A stretch of DNA of 39,190 nucleotides, from positions 1 through 39,190 of the forward strand of contig SVFO01000037.1 of the NCBI GenBank assembly GCA_015056795.1. The letters are read 5' to 3'. Source of the stretch: Lachnospiraceae bacterium. Lineage in GTDB: Bacteria; Bacillota; Clostridia; Lachnospirales; Lachnospiraceae. Below the pieces are notes generated by a model that was given only the letters and a program-made list of their open reading frames with translations, was not told the DNA's origin and ran no database searches. Position numbers and translations under genes: made by a program. The stretch's first letter is position 1. Every line of letters starts with the position of its first letter. This document shows, piece after piece, positions 22,642-31,314 of the stretch.

Positions 22642-23343
22642 TTAGAATGCGTTTTCTTCCAAGTAGGAGTATAGCATATTTTTCAGTCCCGCTGCGGCGC
22701 TGCGACTGACCGGTACGGAAACGTTTCCCTCCAAAAGCACCTCACTCTTTCCGATCCGGCGCACCTTTGCGAGGGAAACCAGATAGCTCCTGTGAGGCTT
22801 CACAAAACCATCCTTCTTCAGTTCCTTCTCATAATCCGACAAATTATATCTCACCAGATAATCCCTATCCATGGTATGCACCATCACATACTGATCCTGG
22901 GCCTCGAAATAGAGGATGTCACTGACATTCACAAAGACCTCCTCCCCCTCCGTCTTTAACATGATCTGCCGCTTGGCGGACAATTTCTCCGATACATAGG
23001 TAAGCACTTCCCGGAGCTTCTCCTCCTTCACCGGCTTTGTGAGATATCGGAGAGCGTTCACTTCATAGCCCTCCAGGGCGTACTCCACGTGCCCCGTGAG
23101 AAATACAATAAATACCTGGTCGCTGATTGCCCGAAGCTCCTTAGCCAGCGTGATCCCATCCATCCCGGGCATCTCAATATCCAGAAACACAAGGTCATAG
23201 GGATGTGCCCTAAACCTTGCAAGCAATTCTTTTCCACCGGAAAAGCTGTCCACGATCACGTCAAGACTCCCAAACATTTTATCGATATGCCCCCGGATAT
23301 CGGATCTGCATCTATCTTCATCATCACAAACTGCAATTCTCAT
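22642..23343 (-). CDS. LytTR-family response regulator (AgrA-like)
   Basis: 233 residues: a receiver domain (acidic pair DDE at 7-9, phospho-acceptor Asp55 in FLDIEMPGMDG, Lys of LTKPVKEEKL) and a C-terminal LytTR DNA-binding domain (LYFEAQDQYVMVHT, FVKPHRSYLVSLAKV). Such proteins bind pairs of about 9-base direct repeats 21 bases apart; a matching pair lies upstream of the CPBP operon 1.3 kb away. It is the first gene of the two-component operon, under TTGCCA-17-TATACT. Confidence 0.92.
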   Translation of the reverse strand: MRIAVCDDEDRCRSDIRGHIDKMFGSLDVIVDSFSGGKELLARFRAHPYDLVFLDIEMPGMDGITLAKELRAISDQVFIVFLTGHVEYALEGYEVNALRYLTKPVKEEKLREVLTYVSEKLSAKRQIMLKTEGEEVFVNVSDILYFEAQDQYVMVHTMDRDYLVRYNLSDYEKELKKDGFVKPHRSYLVSLAKVRRIGKSEVLLEGNVSVPVSRSAAAGLKNMLYSYLEENAF

Positions 23344-23385
23344 ACATTCCCCCAGCGAGCCATACCGCGTATTTCATTTTCCTAT

Positions 23386-23414
23386 AGTATATCTCTAAAT
23401 CTCCCACATGGCAA
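23386..23414 (-). promoter_or_regulatory. Promoter of the LytTR two-component operon
   Basis: TTGCCA (23409-23414), 17 bases, TATACT (23386-23391). Partly overlapping upstream is a G/C-rich hairpin (about 23412-23439) that may end transcription from the CPBP operon, although it lacks a good T-run. Confidence 0.7.
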
Positions 23415-23455
23415 GGACGGGTCAAACGGCCCGCCCTTGAAACCACCTAAAATTC

Positions 23456-24355
23456 TTAAATGGCAGCCAGTCTGCCTTCTCCCTTCAGATCCCTGCCTGT
23501 CAAAGTAAAAGCAAGGCAGCCGAGACCGATCAGGATAAATCCAAAATAAACCACATAGGGCAACATCAAACCAGATATCAGTACTCCGGACAGATTAAAG
23601 ATAAAGTGCATGATCATTCCAGGCAGAATGGATTCATATTTCAGATCGATCAGGGCAACCAGCACACCCATGACAAGGGTATAGCAGATCCAGAGCAGAT
23701 TTCCGTGTACCAGCCCAAACAGGAGGGCGCTGAGGAGCACTGCAGCCCATGCGGGCATTACCTTCTTCAGCCTTCCAAGCACAATTCCCCTAAAGAGCAG
23801 CTCTTCCGCCACTGCCGGAGCCAGCACGATACCGATCAGTTGTCCGATCAGATTCATTCCGGAGATAGGTGCGGAAGCCGAGGAATAAGACTGCATGAGC
23901 CATTCCGGGAAGGGAATCACGGACAATACGCCCTGGATAAGTGTCGTCATTCCAATACCTGCCAACACTGCAAGCAGCGTCTTGCGAAGGGTGATCTTTT
24001 TCAGTCCCAGCTCTTCCCCTGCCTTACTCCAGCGCTGTGCCCGATTCTCAGTGATTCCCTCCTTTTTGGTTGCGCGTTTCCGGCTGCTTACCGCCATCCC
24101 CACAAAGATGCCGGAGGCGATCACGGATGCGATAAAGTTAACCATTCCCATGGTGGAAGATAATACCTGCGCTGCCCTGCGAGCATATTCCTCTGCACCT
24201 TCCTGCGTGTTGATTTCAAAGCCTTCCGCCTGCATTTTTACGATCTCCTGATAGTCCATCACGCCATTGACAACACCGCTCACCACAAATTGGATTCCAA
24301 AATACAAAGCCACAAACAACAAACAAATTACCACACTCTTTACTGCCTTTTTCAT
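23456..24355 (-). CDS. CPBP-family intramembrane protease
   Basis: 299 residues, eight or so membrane segments. The CPBP (Abi/CAAX protease-like) motifs are present: EELLFRG (Glu184, Glu185, Arg189), FGLVHGN (His217) and MHFIFN (His250, Asn254), the predicted metal ligands of a glutamic-type intramembrane peptidase. Bacterial members process or give immunity to peptides and bacteriocins and are often controlled by LytTR systems. The ATG overlaps the upstream small gene by an ATGA junction. It neighbours the LytTR two-component operon, which fits a peptide-related role, but the substrate is unknown. Confidence 0.9.
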   Translation of the reverse strand: MKKAVKSVVICLLFVALYFGIQFVVSGVVNGVMDYQEIVKMQAEGFEINTQEGAEEYARRAAQVLSSTMGMVNFIASVIASGIFVGMAVSSRKRATKKEGITENRAQRWSKAGEELGLKKITLRKTLLAVLAGIGMTTLIQGVLSVIPFPEWLMQSYSSASAPISGMNLIGQLIGIVLAPAVAEELLFRGIVLGRLKKVMPAWAAVLLSALLFGLVHGNLLWICYTLVMGVLVALIDLKYESILPGMIMHFIFNLSGVLISGLMLPYVVYFGFILIGLGCLAFTLTGRDLKGEGRLAAI

Positions 24356-24543
24356 TGCTTTATTCCTCTCTTTCCTTTTCTTCTAAGAAGTTCCCTGCAT
24401 TCCTTTCGGAACTCCTCCATGTCCTTTGGAGGCTTCTCCAGGTCCTTCAATAAAACAGAATCTGAATCTGCAAAGATCTTAGCCAAATGTCTTTCTTTTA
24501 TCTCTACGACCCTTCCGCCTTTCACATAATTTGCAGCCCACAA
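24352..24543 (-). CDS. Small basic hypothetical protein upstream of the CPBP protease
   Basis: 63 residues if started at TTG 24543, which has GAGGTG six bases upstream; GTG 24552 is a possible alternative. The sequence is charged and likely helical (VVEIKERHLAKIFADSDSVL, then EKPPKDMEEFRKECRELLRRKGKRG) with no signal or membrane segment. Not recognised. Overlap with the protease ATG indicates coupling. It is the first gene after the candidate LytTR site. Confidence 0.55.
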   Translation of the reverse strand: MWAANYVKGGRVVEIKERHLAKIFADSDSVLLKDLEKPPKDMEEFRKECRELLRRKGKRGIKQ

Positions 24544-24588
24544 AAAAATCACCTCTTTTCTGTTTTCGTGTTCCCTTTCGTTGGTTTT

Positions 24589-24649
24589 GTTATAACACGA
24601 AAATGAAAAGTAGATGATTTTTTGTCGCTAAAAGTATTCTCTTTGTCGT
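24589..24649 (-). promoter_or_regulatory. Candidate LytTR-binding direct repeats and promoter
   Basis: On the plus strand TTTGTCG occurs at 24621-24627 and again at 24642-24648: a direct repeat with a 21-base period, the geometry bound by AgrA/ComE/PlnC-type LytTR dimers. Reading toward the small gene and protease, the nearer repeat ends three bases before a poor -35 (TCATCT, 24612-24617), then 17 bases and TATAAC (24589-24594). A weak -35 just downstream of the repeats suits an activator-dependent promoter. The exact repeat sequence differs from published consensus sites, so this is a geometric match. Confidence 0.5.
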
Positions 24650-24674
24650 AAACGGTAACCTGCGGCTTATCTTC

Positions 24675-25661
24675 CTAAGCCTTGAGATATCCCATCTTCT
24701 CCAGTACATTCATGAATTTCTCGCGAATGGCTGCTTCGTAATAGGTTCCCATGGGTTCCACGTTCTTCATGGGAATGAATCCGCCGGCCATGGAGGCATG
24801 TCCACCGCCATTTCCCAGCCCTTCAATGGCATCCCGGATCAGATATCCCGCGTGAACCTTTTCGATCTCAGAGCGAACGGAAAGCTTTAAGCCATCCTCT
24901 CTCACGGAGATCACCACGGCAACCTCGACCTCATCCAAATCCAGAATAAAATCAGCCAGGGTTGCGATCAAGGCATCAGGACAGGCAAACGGAACCATCG
25001 TATAACCGAAGCGCTCGTATACCTGAATATGCTCAATGGCTGCACCATAGGCCTTGAGATCCCGAAACGCCATGGTATTCTGCTCAAGCCTCGTGATCTT
25101 CGCCTTATTGTGAAGCGGAAACAGAAAACGCAGCGCCGCAATGTCCAGCTCCGTCACGCCTCTGGAAAACTGCATCGTGTCCATCTTCAAGCCATATAAA
25201 AGGGCGGATGCCACGTTCTCCTCGGGAACAAGTCCCATCTCCATGTAATAACCGGTAACCAGCGTTGCGCAGGCACCCGTAATCCGCACGTCCTTATAGC
25301 AATAGGTTTCTTCCACAAATGTCGGATGGTGATCCACGCAGGCCACCTCATCCCCGATGAAATCCAAAATGTTTCCGCCATTTTTTTGGCTGTCCACGCA
25401 GATAATCGGATCCTCTTCCTTCATGTCATCCTTGATTTCATCATAGGAATAAATCGTGATGCCAAATTCATCCAGCATCCTTGATGTGCTCAGCTTATCA
25501 ATCCGACCGGCATAACAAAGCGTTGGCTCAATGCCGAAATGCTCCAAAAACTTCTGTAATCCAAATGCGGATCCAATCGCATCCGGGTCTGGGAAATTAT
25601 GCGTCTGTATGTAAATCTTCGGACCTCTTTTCTTGCAAAGCTCTATTAAATCTTGAACCAT
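24675..25661 (-). CDS. DHH-family phosphoesterase, NrnA-like
   Basis: 328 residues: a DHH domain (THNFPDPDAIGSAFGL, ICVDSQ, CVDHHPTF) and a C-terminal DHHA1 domain ending in GNGGGHASMAGGF. This is the pattern of NrnA-type nano-RNases/pAp phosphatases, which use Mn2+ to degrade very short RNAs and linear dinucleotides such as pGpG and pApA. ATG 25661 has GGGGAGAAAG upstream; the longer reading from 25733 would translate an intergenic repeat and is rejected. It follows carB on the same strand after 166 bases. A possible place at the end of c-di-GMP breakdown is inference from the family. Confidence 0.85.
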   Translation of the reverse strand: MVQDLIELCKKRGPKIYIQTHNFPDPDAIGSAFGLQKFLEHFGIEPTLCYAGRIDKLSTSRMLDEFGITIYSYDEIKDDMKEEDPIICVDSQKNGGNILDFIGDEVACVDHHPTFVEETYCYKDVRITGACATLVTGYYMEMGLVPEENVASALLYGLKMDTMQFSRGVTELDIAALRFLFPLHNKAKITRLEQNTMAFRDLKAYGAAIEHIQVYERFGYTMVPFACPDALIATLADFILDLDEVEVAVVISVREDGLKLSVRSEIEKVHAGYLIRDAIEGLGNGGGHASMAGGFIPMKNVEPMGTYYEAAIREKFMNVLEKMGYLKA

Positions 25662-25705
25662 GGCGCTTTCTCCCCTCGTATGCCTGCTTGAGCGATGAGA
25701 CTTTT

Positions 25706-25753
25706 GCCCCTCATCCGCCTGCTTCGCAGGCACCTTCCCCCGAGGGGGAAGGC
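25706..25753. repeat. Intergenic double-hairpin repeat
   Basis: Two adjacent hairpins: GCCTGC-TTC-GCAGGC (25717-25731) and CCTTCCCC-CGAG-GGGGAAGG (25733-25752), preceded by CCCCTCATCC. The pattern 'CCCTCATCC ... CCTTCCCC ... GGGGAAGG' resembles a dispersed intergenic element I recall in Clostridia genomes. It may also weaken read-through from carB. Confidence 0.65.
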
Positions 25754-25827
25754 TTTAATTATTCTTTCTTTCTCATGCTGTCTCTTCCATATCTGATTAA
25801 GATCGGCATTATTCATTTTTATAGACT

Positions 25828-28800
25828 TTACTTATCCTTAATCATGGCATGCAGGCTCTGCAGGGAGTGAACCTCTCCTCTTCCGGCCTTCTGTACGTAA
25901 AGGATTCCCTCTGCCGTTGCCCTTGCTGCTGCGATGGTCGTCATGTAAGGAATCTTACCCTTAATGGCTGCCTTACGCAGGTAAGAGTCATCATGTACGC
26001 TGTCTGCACCGATGGGCGAGTTCACGATCAGGTCGATCTCACCGTTGGTGATCATGTCGAGAATGTTCGGTCTGCCCTCGTAGAGCTTCTTTACCTTCTC
26101 TGCAGGGATGCCTGCTGCCGTAATGAGGTCGCAGGTATTTCCGGTTGCAATGATTCTGAAGCCAGCCTCGTTGAACAGCTTAGCGACGTCAACAACCTCT
26201 GCCTTATCCTTGCGGTTTACGCTGATCAGCACGGTTCCGCCAAGAGGAAGCTTCGTCTGCGTTGCCTCCTGTGCCTTGAAGAATGCTTCGCCGACGGACT
26301 TCGAAAGGCCAAGCACTTCACCGGTGGAACGCATCTCGGGTCCAAGGATCGGGTCAACCTCCGGGAACATGTTGAACGGGAAGACTGCTTCCTTGACGCC
26401 GTAGTAAGGAATATCCTGCTCCTTCAGCGCGGGTACGGGGGAAGGACGGCCCGTGATTTCCTCCGTTATGATCTCGGTTGCAATCGGTACCATGCGGATG
26501 TTACATACCTTGGATACCAGCGGAACGGTACGGGATGCACGGGGATTTGCCTCAAGCACGTATACCTTATCATTTTCGATTGCATACTGCATGTTCATCA
26601 GGCCGCGAACGTGCATCTCCTCTGCAATCTTTCTCGTGTATTCCTTAATGATTTCAACGTTCTTCTCAGAGATGTGCTTGGAAGGAATGATACAAGCGGA
26701 GTCTCCGGAGTGAACGCCGGCAAGCTCAATGTGCTCCATGACCGCAGGAACGAATGCATGCGTTCCGTCGCTGATGGCGTCTGCCTCACACTCGGTCGCA
26801 TGATTGAGGAACCTGTCGATCAGGATCGGTCTGTCAGGCGTTACGCCAACGGCTGCATTCATGTAGCTCGTGAGGTTCACGTCGTCATATACGACCTCCA
26901 TGCCGCGGCCGCCAAGTACGTAGGAAGGACGAACCATAACGGGGAAGCCAATCTTATGAGCAACCTCCAGTGCCTCTTCCACGGTCGTAGCCATGCCAGA
27001 CTCAGGCATCGGGATCTCCAGCTTATCCATCATTGCACGGAACAGGTCTCTGTCCTCTGCAAGGTCAATCACGGCAGGTGAGGTTCCAAGAATCTTCACG
27101 CCGTTCTTCTCCAGGTCAGATGCAAGGTTCAGAGGCGTCTGGCCACCAAACTGAGCGATGACACCTACGGGCTTTTCTTTCTTATAGATGCTGAGAACGT
27201 CCTCCAGGGTCAGCGGCTCAAAATAGAGCTTATCAGAGGTGTCATAGTCCGTGGACACGGTCTCAGGGTTGCAGTTAACGATAATGGTCTCAAAGCCGAG
27301 CTTTTTCAGTGCCAGGGAGGCATGTACGCAGCAGTAGTCGAACTCGATGCCCTGACCGATTCTGTTGGGGCCGCCGCCAAGGATCATTACCTTCGGCTTC
27401 TCGTCGCTGATGGGGTTCTTGTCCGTTCCGTTGTAGGTTGAGAAGTAGTATGCGCTGTCCTGCGTTCCGCTAACGTGTACGCCCTCCCAGGTCTCTTCTA
27501 CGCCAAGGGCAATTCTCTTGTTGCGAACATCTGCCTCAGGAATGCCAAGCAGAATGCTCAGGTACTTATCAGAGAAGCCATCCTTCTTTGCCTGAATCAG
27601 GGCTGCGTCTGCGGGAAGGCTACCCTTGCATGCCATAAGTGCCTTCTCCTCTTCCACCAGCTCCTTCATCTGCTCGATGAAATACTTCTTCACGTGGGTC
27701 AGCTCATGGATTTCATCCACGGTCGCACCCTTCTTCAGTGCCTCATACATTGCGAAGTGGCGCTCGCTGGAAGGCGTTGCCAGCATGTTCAACAGCTGAT
27801 CCTTCGTCTTTGCCTCCAGCTTTGCAATATGACCAAGGCCATAGCGGCCAGTCTCAAGGCTTCTGATGGCCTTCTGGAAGGCCTCCTTATAGTTCTTACC
27901 GATGCTCATAACCTCGCCTACGGCGCGCATCTGGGTGCCAAGCTTGTCCTCAACACCCTTGAACTTTTCAAATGCCCAACGGGCAAACTTAATAACAACA
28001 TAATCTCCATCTGGAACATACTTATCCAGCGTTCCGTACTTTCCGCAAGGAATCTCGGAAAGCTTCAGGCCAGATGCCAGCATTGCGCTGACAAGTGCGA
28101 TCGGGAAACCAGTCGCCTTGGATGCCAGTGCGGAGGAACGAGAGGTTCTAGGGTTAATCTCAATAACGATGACCCTGTCGCTTACGGGATCATGCGCAAA
28201 CTGTACATTCGTACCACCGATAACCTGAACGGATTCTACGATGCGGTATGCATAGTCCTGCAGTCTTGCCTGCAGCTCCTTCGAAATCGTCAGCATGGGA
28301 GCTGCACAGAAGGAATCTCCGGTATGTACGCCCATGGGATCGATGTTCTCGATAAAGCAGACGGTGATGAGGTTGTTGTCAGCATCACGAACGACCTCCA
28401 GCTCTAGCTCTTCCCAGCCGAGAATGGATTCCTCAACCAGAACCTGTCCTACTAAGCTGGCCTGCAAGCCTCTTGCACAAACCGTCTTCAGCTCGTCCTT
28501 ATTATAAACCAGTCCGCCGCCTGCACCGCCCATGGTGTAGGCAGGACGAAGAACTACGGGATATCCTAACTTGTCAGCAATGGCAAGTGCCTCGTCAACG
28601 GAATAAGCAACCTCACTACGTGCCATCTCGATGCCAAGCTCATTCATGGCATTCTTGAACTCGATTCTGTCCTCACCGCGCTCAATGGCATCTACCTGAA
28701 CACCGATAACCTTCACGTTATATTTGTCAAGGATGCCTGCGCTTGCAAGCTCTGCGCAGAGATTCAATCCGGACTGACCGCCCAGGTTCGGAAGCAATGC

Positions 28801-29052
28801 ATCAGGACGCTCCTTTGCAATAATCTGCTCCAAACGCTCCTTGTTCAAGGGCTCGATGTAGGTCACGTCCGCGGTCTCGGGATCCGTCATGATCGTTGCG
28901 GGATTGGAATTCACCAACACGATCTCGTATCCAAGCTTCCTCAGCGCCTTACAAGCCTGCGTTCCGGAATAGTCAAACTCACAGGCCTGTCCAATGATAA
29001 TGGGGCCTGAGCCGATAATTAGTACCTTGTGTATATCTGTTCTCTGCGACAT
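25828..29052 (-). CDS. carB: Carbamoyl-phosphate synthase large subunit
   Basis: 1074 residues, the normal full length. Two ATP-grasp halves are visible: the first opens GSGPIIIGQACEFDYSGTQACKAL, the second (about 550 on) GGGPNRIGQGIEFDYCCVHA, followed by an MGS-like allosteric domain (about 935-1074). It joins bicarbonate, ammonia (from the CarA glutaminase through a tunnel) and two ATP to give carbamoyl phosphate for pyrimidines and arginine. No carA lies next to it. ATG 29052 has GGGAGGT nine bases upstream; TATAGT near 29115 may be its -10, with a poor -35. No PyrR-type attenuator can fit in the short leader. Confidence 0.97.
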   Translation of the reverse strand: MSQRTDIHKVLIIGSGPIIIGQACEFDYSGTQACKALRKLGYEIVLVNSNPATIMTDPETADVTYIEPLNKERLEQIIAKERPDALLPNLGGQSGLNLCAELASAGILDKYNVKVIGVQVDAIERGEDRIEFKNAMNELGIEMARSEVAYSVDEALAIADKLGYPVVLRPAYTMGGAGGGLVYNKDELKTVCARGLQASLVGQVLVEESILGWEELELEVVRDADNNLITVCFIENIDPMGVHTGDSFCAAPMLTISKELQARLQDYAYRIVESVQVIGGTNVQFAHDPVSDRVIVIEINPRTSRSSALASKATGFPIALVSAMLASGLKLSEIPCGKYGTLDKYVPDGDYVVIKFARWAFEKFKGVEDKLGTQMRAVGEVMSIGKNYKEAFQKAIRSLETGRYGLGHIAKLEAKTKDQLLNMLATPSSERHFAMYEALKKGATVDEIHELTHVKKYFIEQMKELVEEEKALMACKGSLPADAALIQAKKDGFSDKYLSILLGIPEADVRNKRIALGVEETWEGVHVSGTQDSAYYFSTYNGTDKNPISDEKPKVMILGGGPNRIGQGIEFDYCCVHASLALKKLGFETIIVNCNPETVSTDYDTSDKLYFEPLTLEDVLSIYKKEKPVGVIAQFGGQTPLNLASDLEKNGVKILGTSPAVIDLAEDRDLFRAMMDKLEIPMPESGMATTVEEALEVAHKIGFPVMVRPSYVLGGRGMEVVYDDVNLTSYMNAAVGVTPDRPILIDRFLNHATECEADAISDGTHAFVPAVMEHIELAGVHSGDSACIIPSKHISEKNVEIIKEYTRKIAEEMHVRGLMNMQYAIENDKVYVLEANPRASRTVPLVSKVCNIRMVPIATEIITEEITGRPSPVPALKEQDIPYYGVKEAVFPFNMFPEVDPILGPEMRSTGEVLGLSKSVGEAFFKAQEATQTKLPLGGTVLISVNRKDKAEVVDVAKLFNEAGFRIIATGNTCDLITAAGIPAEKVKKLYEGRPNILDMITNGEIDLIVNSPIGADSVHDDSYLRKAAIKGKIPYMTTIAAARATAEGILYVQKAGRGEVHSLQSLHAMIKDK

Positions 29053-29192
29053 GTTAGAACCTCCCTAGAATGTATTTATTTCCATGGCGTACCATTACTC
29101 AATTTATTACTATAACATATTTTTTCCTAAAATACTAGCAAATTCTTAGAGAAACTTCTTTTGCGAAAATGGTATAGGAAACCGTTTGTTTT

Positions 29193-29236
29193 ATGCTTGT
29201 TAAACATTTTTACTGTGAAAACTGCTTAACAAGCAT
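29193..29236. promoter_or_regulatory. Inverted repeat upstream of the XRE gene
   Basis: ATGCTTGTTAA (29193-29203) and TTAACAAGCAT (29226-29236), perfect 11-base arms 22 bases apart. The right arm abuts the -35 position of the XRE gene's TATAAT (29258-29263), so it is a candidate operator for autoregulation; the arms are spaced two helical turns plus. Confidence 0.55.
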
Positions 29237-29311
29237 TTTCGTGTCATACATGGAATATATAATAAGGCTATCAACTCTTTACTATATCCTTTTCAAAAAA
29301 CGGGGTATTCC

Positions 29312-29581
29312 ATGAAATCTTTTTGGTATAACGACAAACGGAAGAATGTCTGTGGCATTCGTATTCGTGAACTGCGAAAAGCGAAGCACCTGACACAGGC
29401 TCAGCTTGCCATTAGAGCGCAATTGGAGGGCTACGATAAAATGACGGAGACCGCCATTGTAAAGCTTGAGCGTGGCACGCGCTTTGTAGCGGATTACGAA
29501 GTCATGATCTTCGCAAGAATCTTGGACACGACCGTCGAATACCTGTTAAGCGAACCCCAACCAGAGTCCAATCAAGAATAA
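29312..29581 (+). CDS. Small XRE-family transcriptional regulator
   Basis: 89 residues, almost entirely a Cro/C1-type HTH: IRELRKAKHLTQAQLAIRAQLEG, then MTETAIVKLERGTRFVADYEVMIFARIL and VEYLL. Soluble, DNA-binding, targets unknown. The ATG follows GGGG at about eight bases. It stands alone between carB (divergent) and trpB2, with its own TATAAT and terminator. The long inverted repeat in its promoter region suggests autoregulation, and the same gap serves carB in the other direction. Confidence 0.88.
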   Translation: MKSFWYNDKRKNVCGIRIRELRKAKHLTQAQLAIRAQLEGYDKMTETAIVKLERGTRFVADYEVMIFARILDTTVEYLLSEPQPESNQE

Positions 29582-29584
29582 CTG

Positions 29585-29622
29585 CCGTACAATCCGAAAT
29601 CTCGTGGGTTGTACGGTTTTTT
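29585..29622 (+). terminator. Terminator of the XRE gene
   Basis: Stem CCGTACAATC / GGTTGTACGG (29585-29594 and 29607-29616) followed by TTTTTT, directly after the stop codon. Confidence 0.88.
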
Positions 29623-29718
29623 CTTTCTCATGTTGCTGATCATCATACCAATTGCCCTAATGCTTCAAATGTGTTATGTCGATGTGCCTATCGCCTCTAA
29701 ATATACTGTGAAAAATGT

Positions 29719-29747
29719 TTGTAACATGAGAAAAAATATGTTATGAT
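29719..29747 (+). promoter_or_regulatory. Promoter of trpB2
   Basis: TTGTAA (29719-29724), 17 bases, TATGAT (29742-29747). The leader to the ATG at 29824 is about 70 bases; no T-box or attenuator hairpin was seen in it. Confidence 0.7.
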
Positions 29748-29823
29748 AGCTTTCGAGACTTGGAAACGACATGGCACTAAACGCCTTGTCAACACGATCA
29801 TAAAAGAGAAAAGAGGAAAATCC

Positions 29824-31191
29824 ATGAGTAAGATTCCCTACAAGATTTATCTGGAAGAAAACGAAATGCCCAAGGAGTGGTATAACGTACGCGCGGACAT
29901 GAAGAAAAAGCCCGCTCCCATTCTGCATCCTGGGACGCTCAAGCCCGTGACGGTGGAGGATCTCGCACCGATCTTCTGCGAGGAGCTGGCAAAGCAGGAG
30001 CTGGATGACACGACTCCTTACATTGAAATCCCCGAGGAGATTCGCAATTTCTATCGCATGTATCGTCCCTCACCCCTGGTTCGTGCTTACTGCCTGGAGG
30101 AAAAGCTTCAGACACCTGCACATATCTATTACAAGTTCGAGGGTAACAACACCTCCGGCAGCCACAAGCTGAATTCCGCAATCGCTCAGGCTTATTACGC
30201 TAAGAAGCAGGGCCTGAAGGGCGTGACGACTGAGACCGGCGCTGGTCAGTGGGGTACCGCACTTTCCATGGCATGCTCCTATTTCGGACTAGACTGCCAG
30301 GTATACATGGTAAAATGCTCCTATGAGCAGAAGCCCTTCCGCCGCGAGGTTATGAGAACCTACGGTGCAAAGGTAACTCCTTCTCCTTCCATGAATACCA
30401 ATGTTGGACGCAAGATCAACGCAGAATTCCCTGGCACGACGGGAAGCCTTGGCTGTGCAATCTCTGAGGCAGTGGAGGCTGCTACGACTCAGGAGGGTTA
30501 TCGTTACGTACTCGGCTCCGTTCTGGCGCAGGTACTCCTACATCAGTCCGTGATCGGCCTTGAGACCAGCACGGCACTCAAAAAATACGGTATCAAAGCT
30601 GACACCATCATCGGCTGTGCCGGCGGCGGTTCCAACCTTGGCGGCCTGATCTCCCCGTTCGTTGGCGAGATGCTTCGCGGCGAGGCCAACTACGAAATCA
30701 TCGCCGTTGAACCTGCATCCTGCCCGAGCCTGACCCGTGGTAAATATGCTTATGACTTCTGCGATACCGGTAAGGTTTGTCCTCTTGCAAAAATGTACAC
30801 CCTTGGCAGCAGCTTCATTCCTTCCGCAAACCATGCAGGCGGCCTTCGCTATCACGGCATGAGCTCCATCGTTTCCGAGCTGTATGATCAGGGTCTGATC
30901 AAGGCTCGCAGCGTAGAGCAGACCTCCGTATTTGAGGCAGCAACCACCTTCGCTCGCGTGGAGGGCATCCTTCCCGCACCCGAGAGCAGCCATGCCATCA
31001 AGGTTGCCATCGACGAGGCCCTTAAGTGCAAAGAAACCGGCGAAGAAAAGAACATCGTCTTCGGCCTCACTGGTACTGGTTACTTCGATATGTACGCTTA
31101 CCAGAGCTACAACGACGGCACCATGACCGACTACATTCCCACCGACGAGGAGATTGCAAAGTACCTCTCCAACCTGCCAAAAGTAGACTAA
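29824..31191 (+). CDS. TrpB2-type tryptophan synthase beta-like protein
   Basis: 455 residues from ATG 29824 (AAGAGGAAAA upstream). The start at 29743 would include promoter bases and is rejected. It is a fold-type II PLP enzyme: SGSHKLNSA carries the Schiff-base lysine, GAGQWGTAL the catalytic Glu loop region, and GCAGGGSNLGG the phosphate-binding loop. The N-terminal extension and phrases such as RPSPLVRAYCLEEKL mark the TrpB2 branch rather than TrpB1. TrpB enzymes condense indole with serine to tryptophan. No trpA or other trp gene is adjacent, so it may scavenge free indole or have another beta-replacement role. It ends at a strong terminator. Confidence 0.93.
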   Translation: MSKIPYKIYLEENEMPKEWYNVRADMKKKPAPILHPGTLKPVTVEDLAPIFCEELAKQELDDTTPYIEIPEEIRNFYRMYRPSPLVRAYCLEEKLQTPAHIYYKFEGNNTSGSHKLNSAIAQAYYAKKQGLKGVTTETGAGQWGTALSMACSYFGLDCQVYMVKCSYEQKPFRREVMRTYGAKVTPSPSMNTNVGRKINAEFPGTTGSLGCAISEAVEAATTQEGYRYVLGSVLAQVLLHQSVIGLETSTALKKYGIKADTIIGCAGGGSNLGGLISPFVGEMLRGEANYEIIAVEPASCPSLTRGKYAYDFCDTGKVCPLAKMYTLGSSFIPSANHAGGLRYHGMSSIVSELYDQGLIKARSVEQTSVFEAATTFARVEGILPAPESSHAIKVAIDEALKCKETGEEKNIVFGLTGTGYFDMYAYQSYNDGTMTDYIPTDEEIAKYLSNLPKVD

Positions 31192-31247
31192 TTCTTTCGA
31201 AGTCTTACAGATACCTTACCAAGCAATTCGAGATTTCTTGAAATTAC

Positions 31248-31286
31248 AAAACGGATCATGAAGCACCTCTTCATGATCCGTTTTTT
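31248..31286 (+). terminator. Terminator of trpB2
   Basis: Thirteen-base perfect stem ACGGATCATGAAG / CTTCATGATCCGT with a five-base loop, flanked by A and T runs (TTTTTT after the stem). Confidence 0.93.
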
Positions 31287-31314
31287 CCATGATTCATTTC
31301 CGCAAGAGTCTGAT

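Noticed and set aside
23415..23455. Strong terminator of the CPBP operon
   Set aside because: A G/C-rich hairpin is present, but it lacks a following T-run, so it was mentioned only with the neighbouring promoter.
25662..25733. N-terminal extension of the DHH phosphoesterase
   Set aside because: It would translate part of the intergenic repeat; ATG 25661 has a good ribosome site.
25849..27081. Long open frame on the plus strand opposite carB
   Set aside because: Shadow of the highly biased carB gene; Cys/His/Leu-rich translation with no family resemblance.
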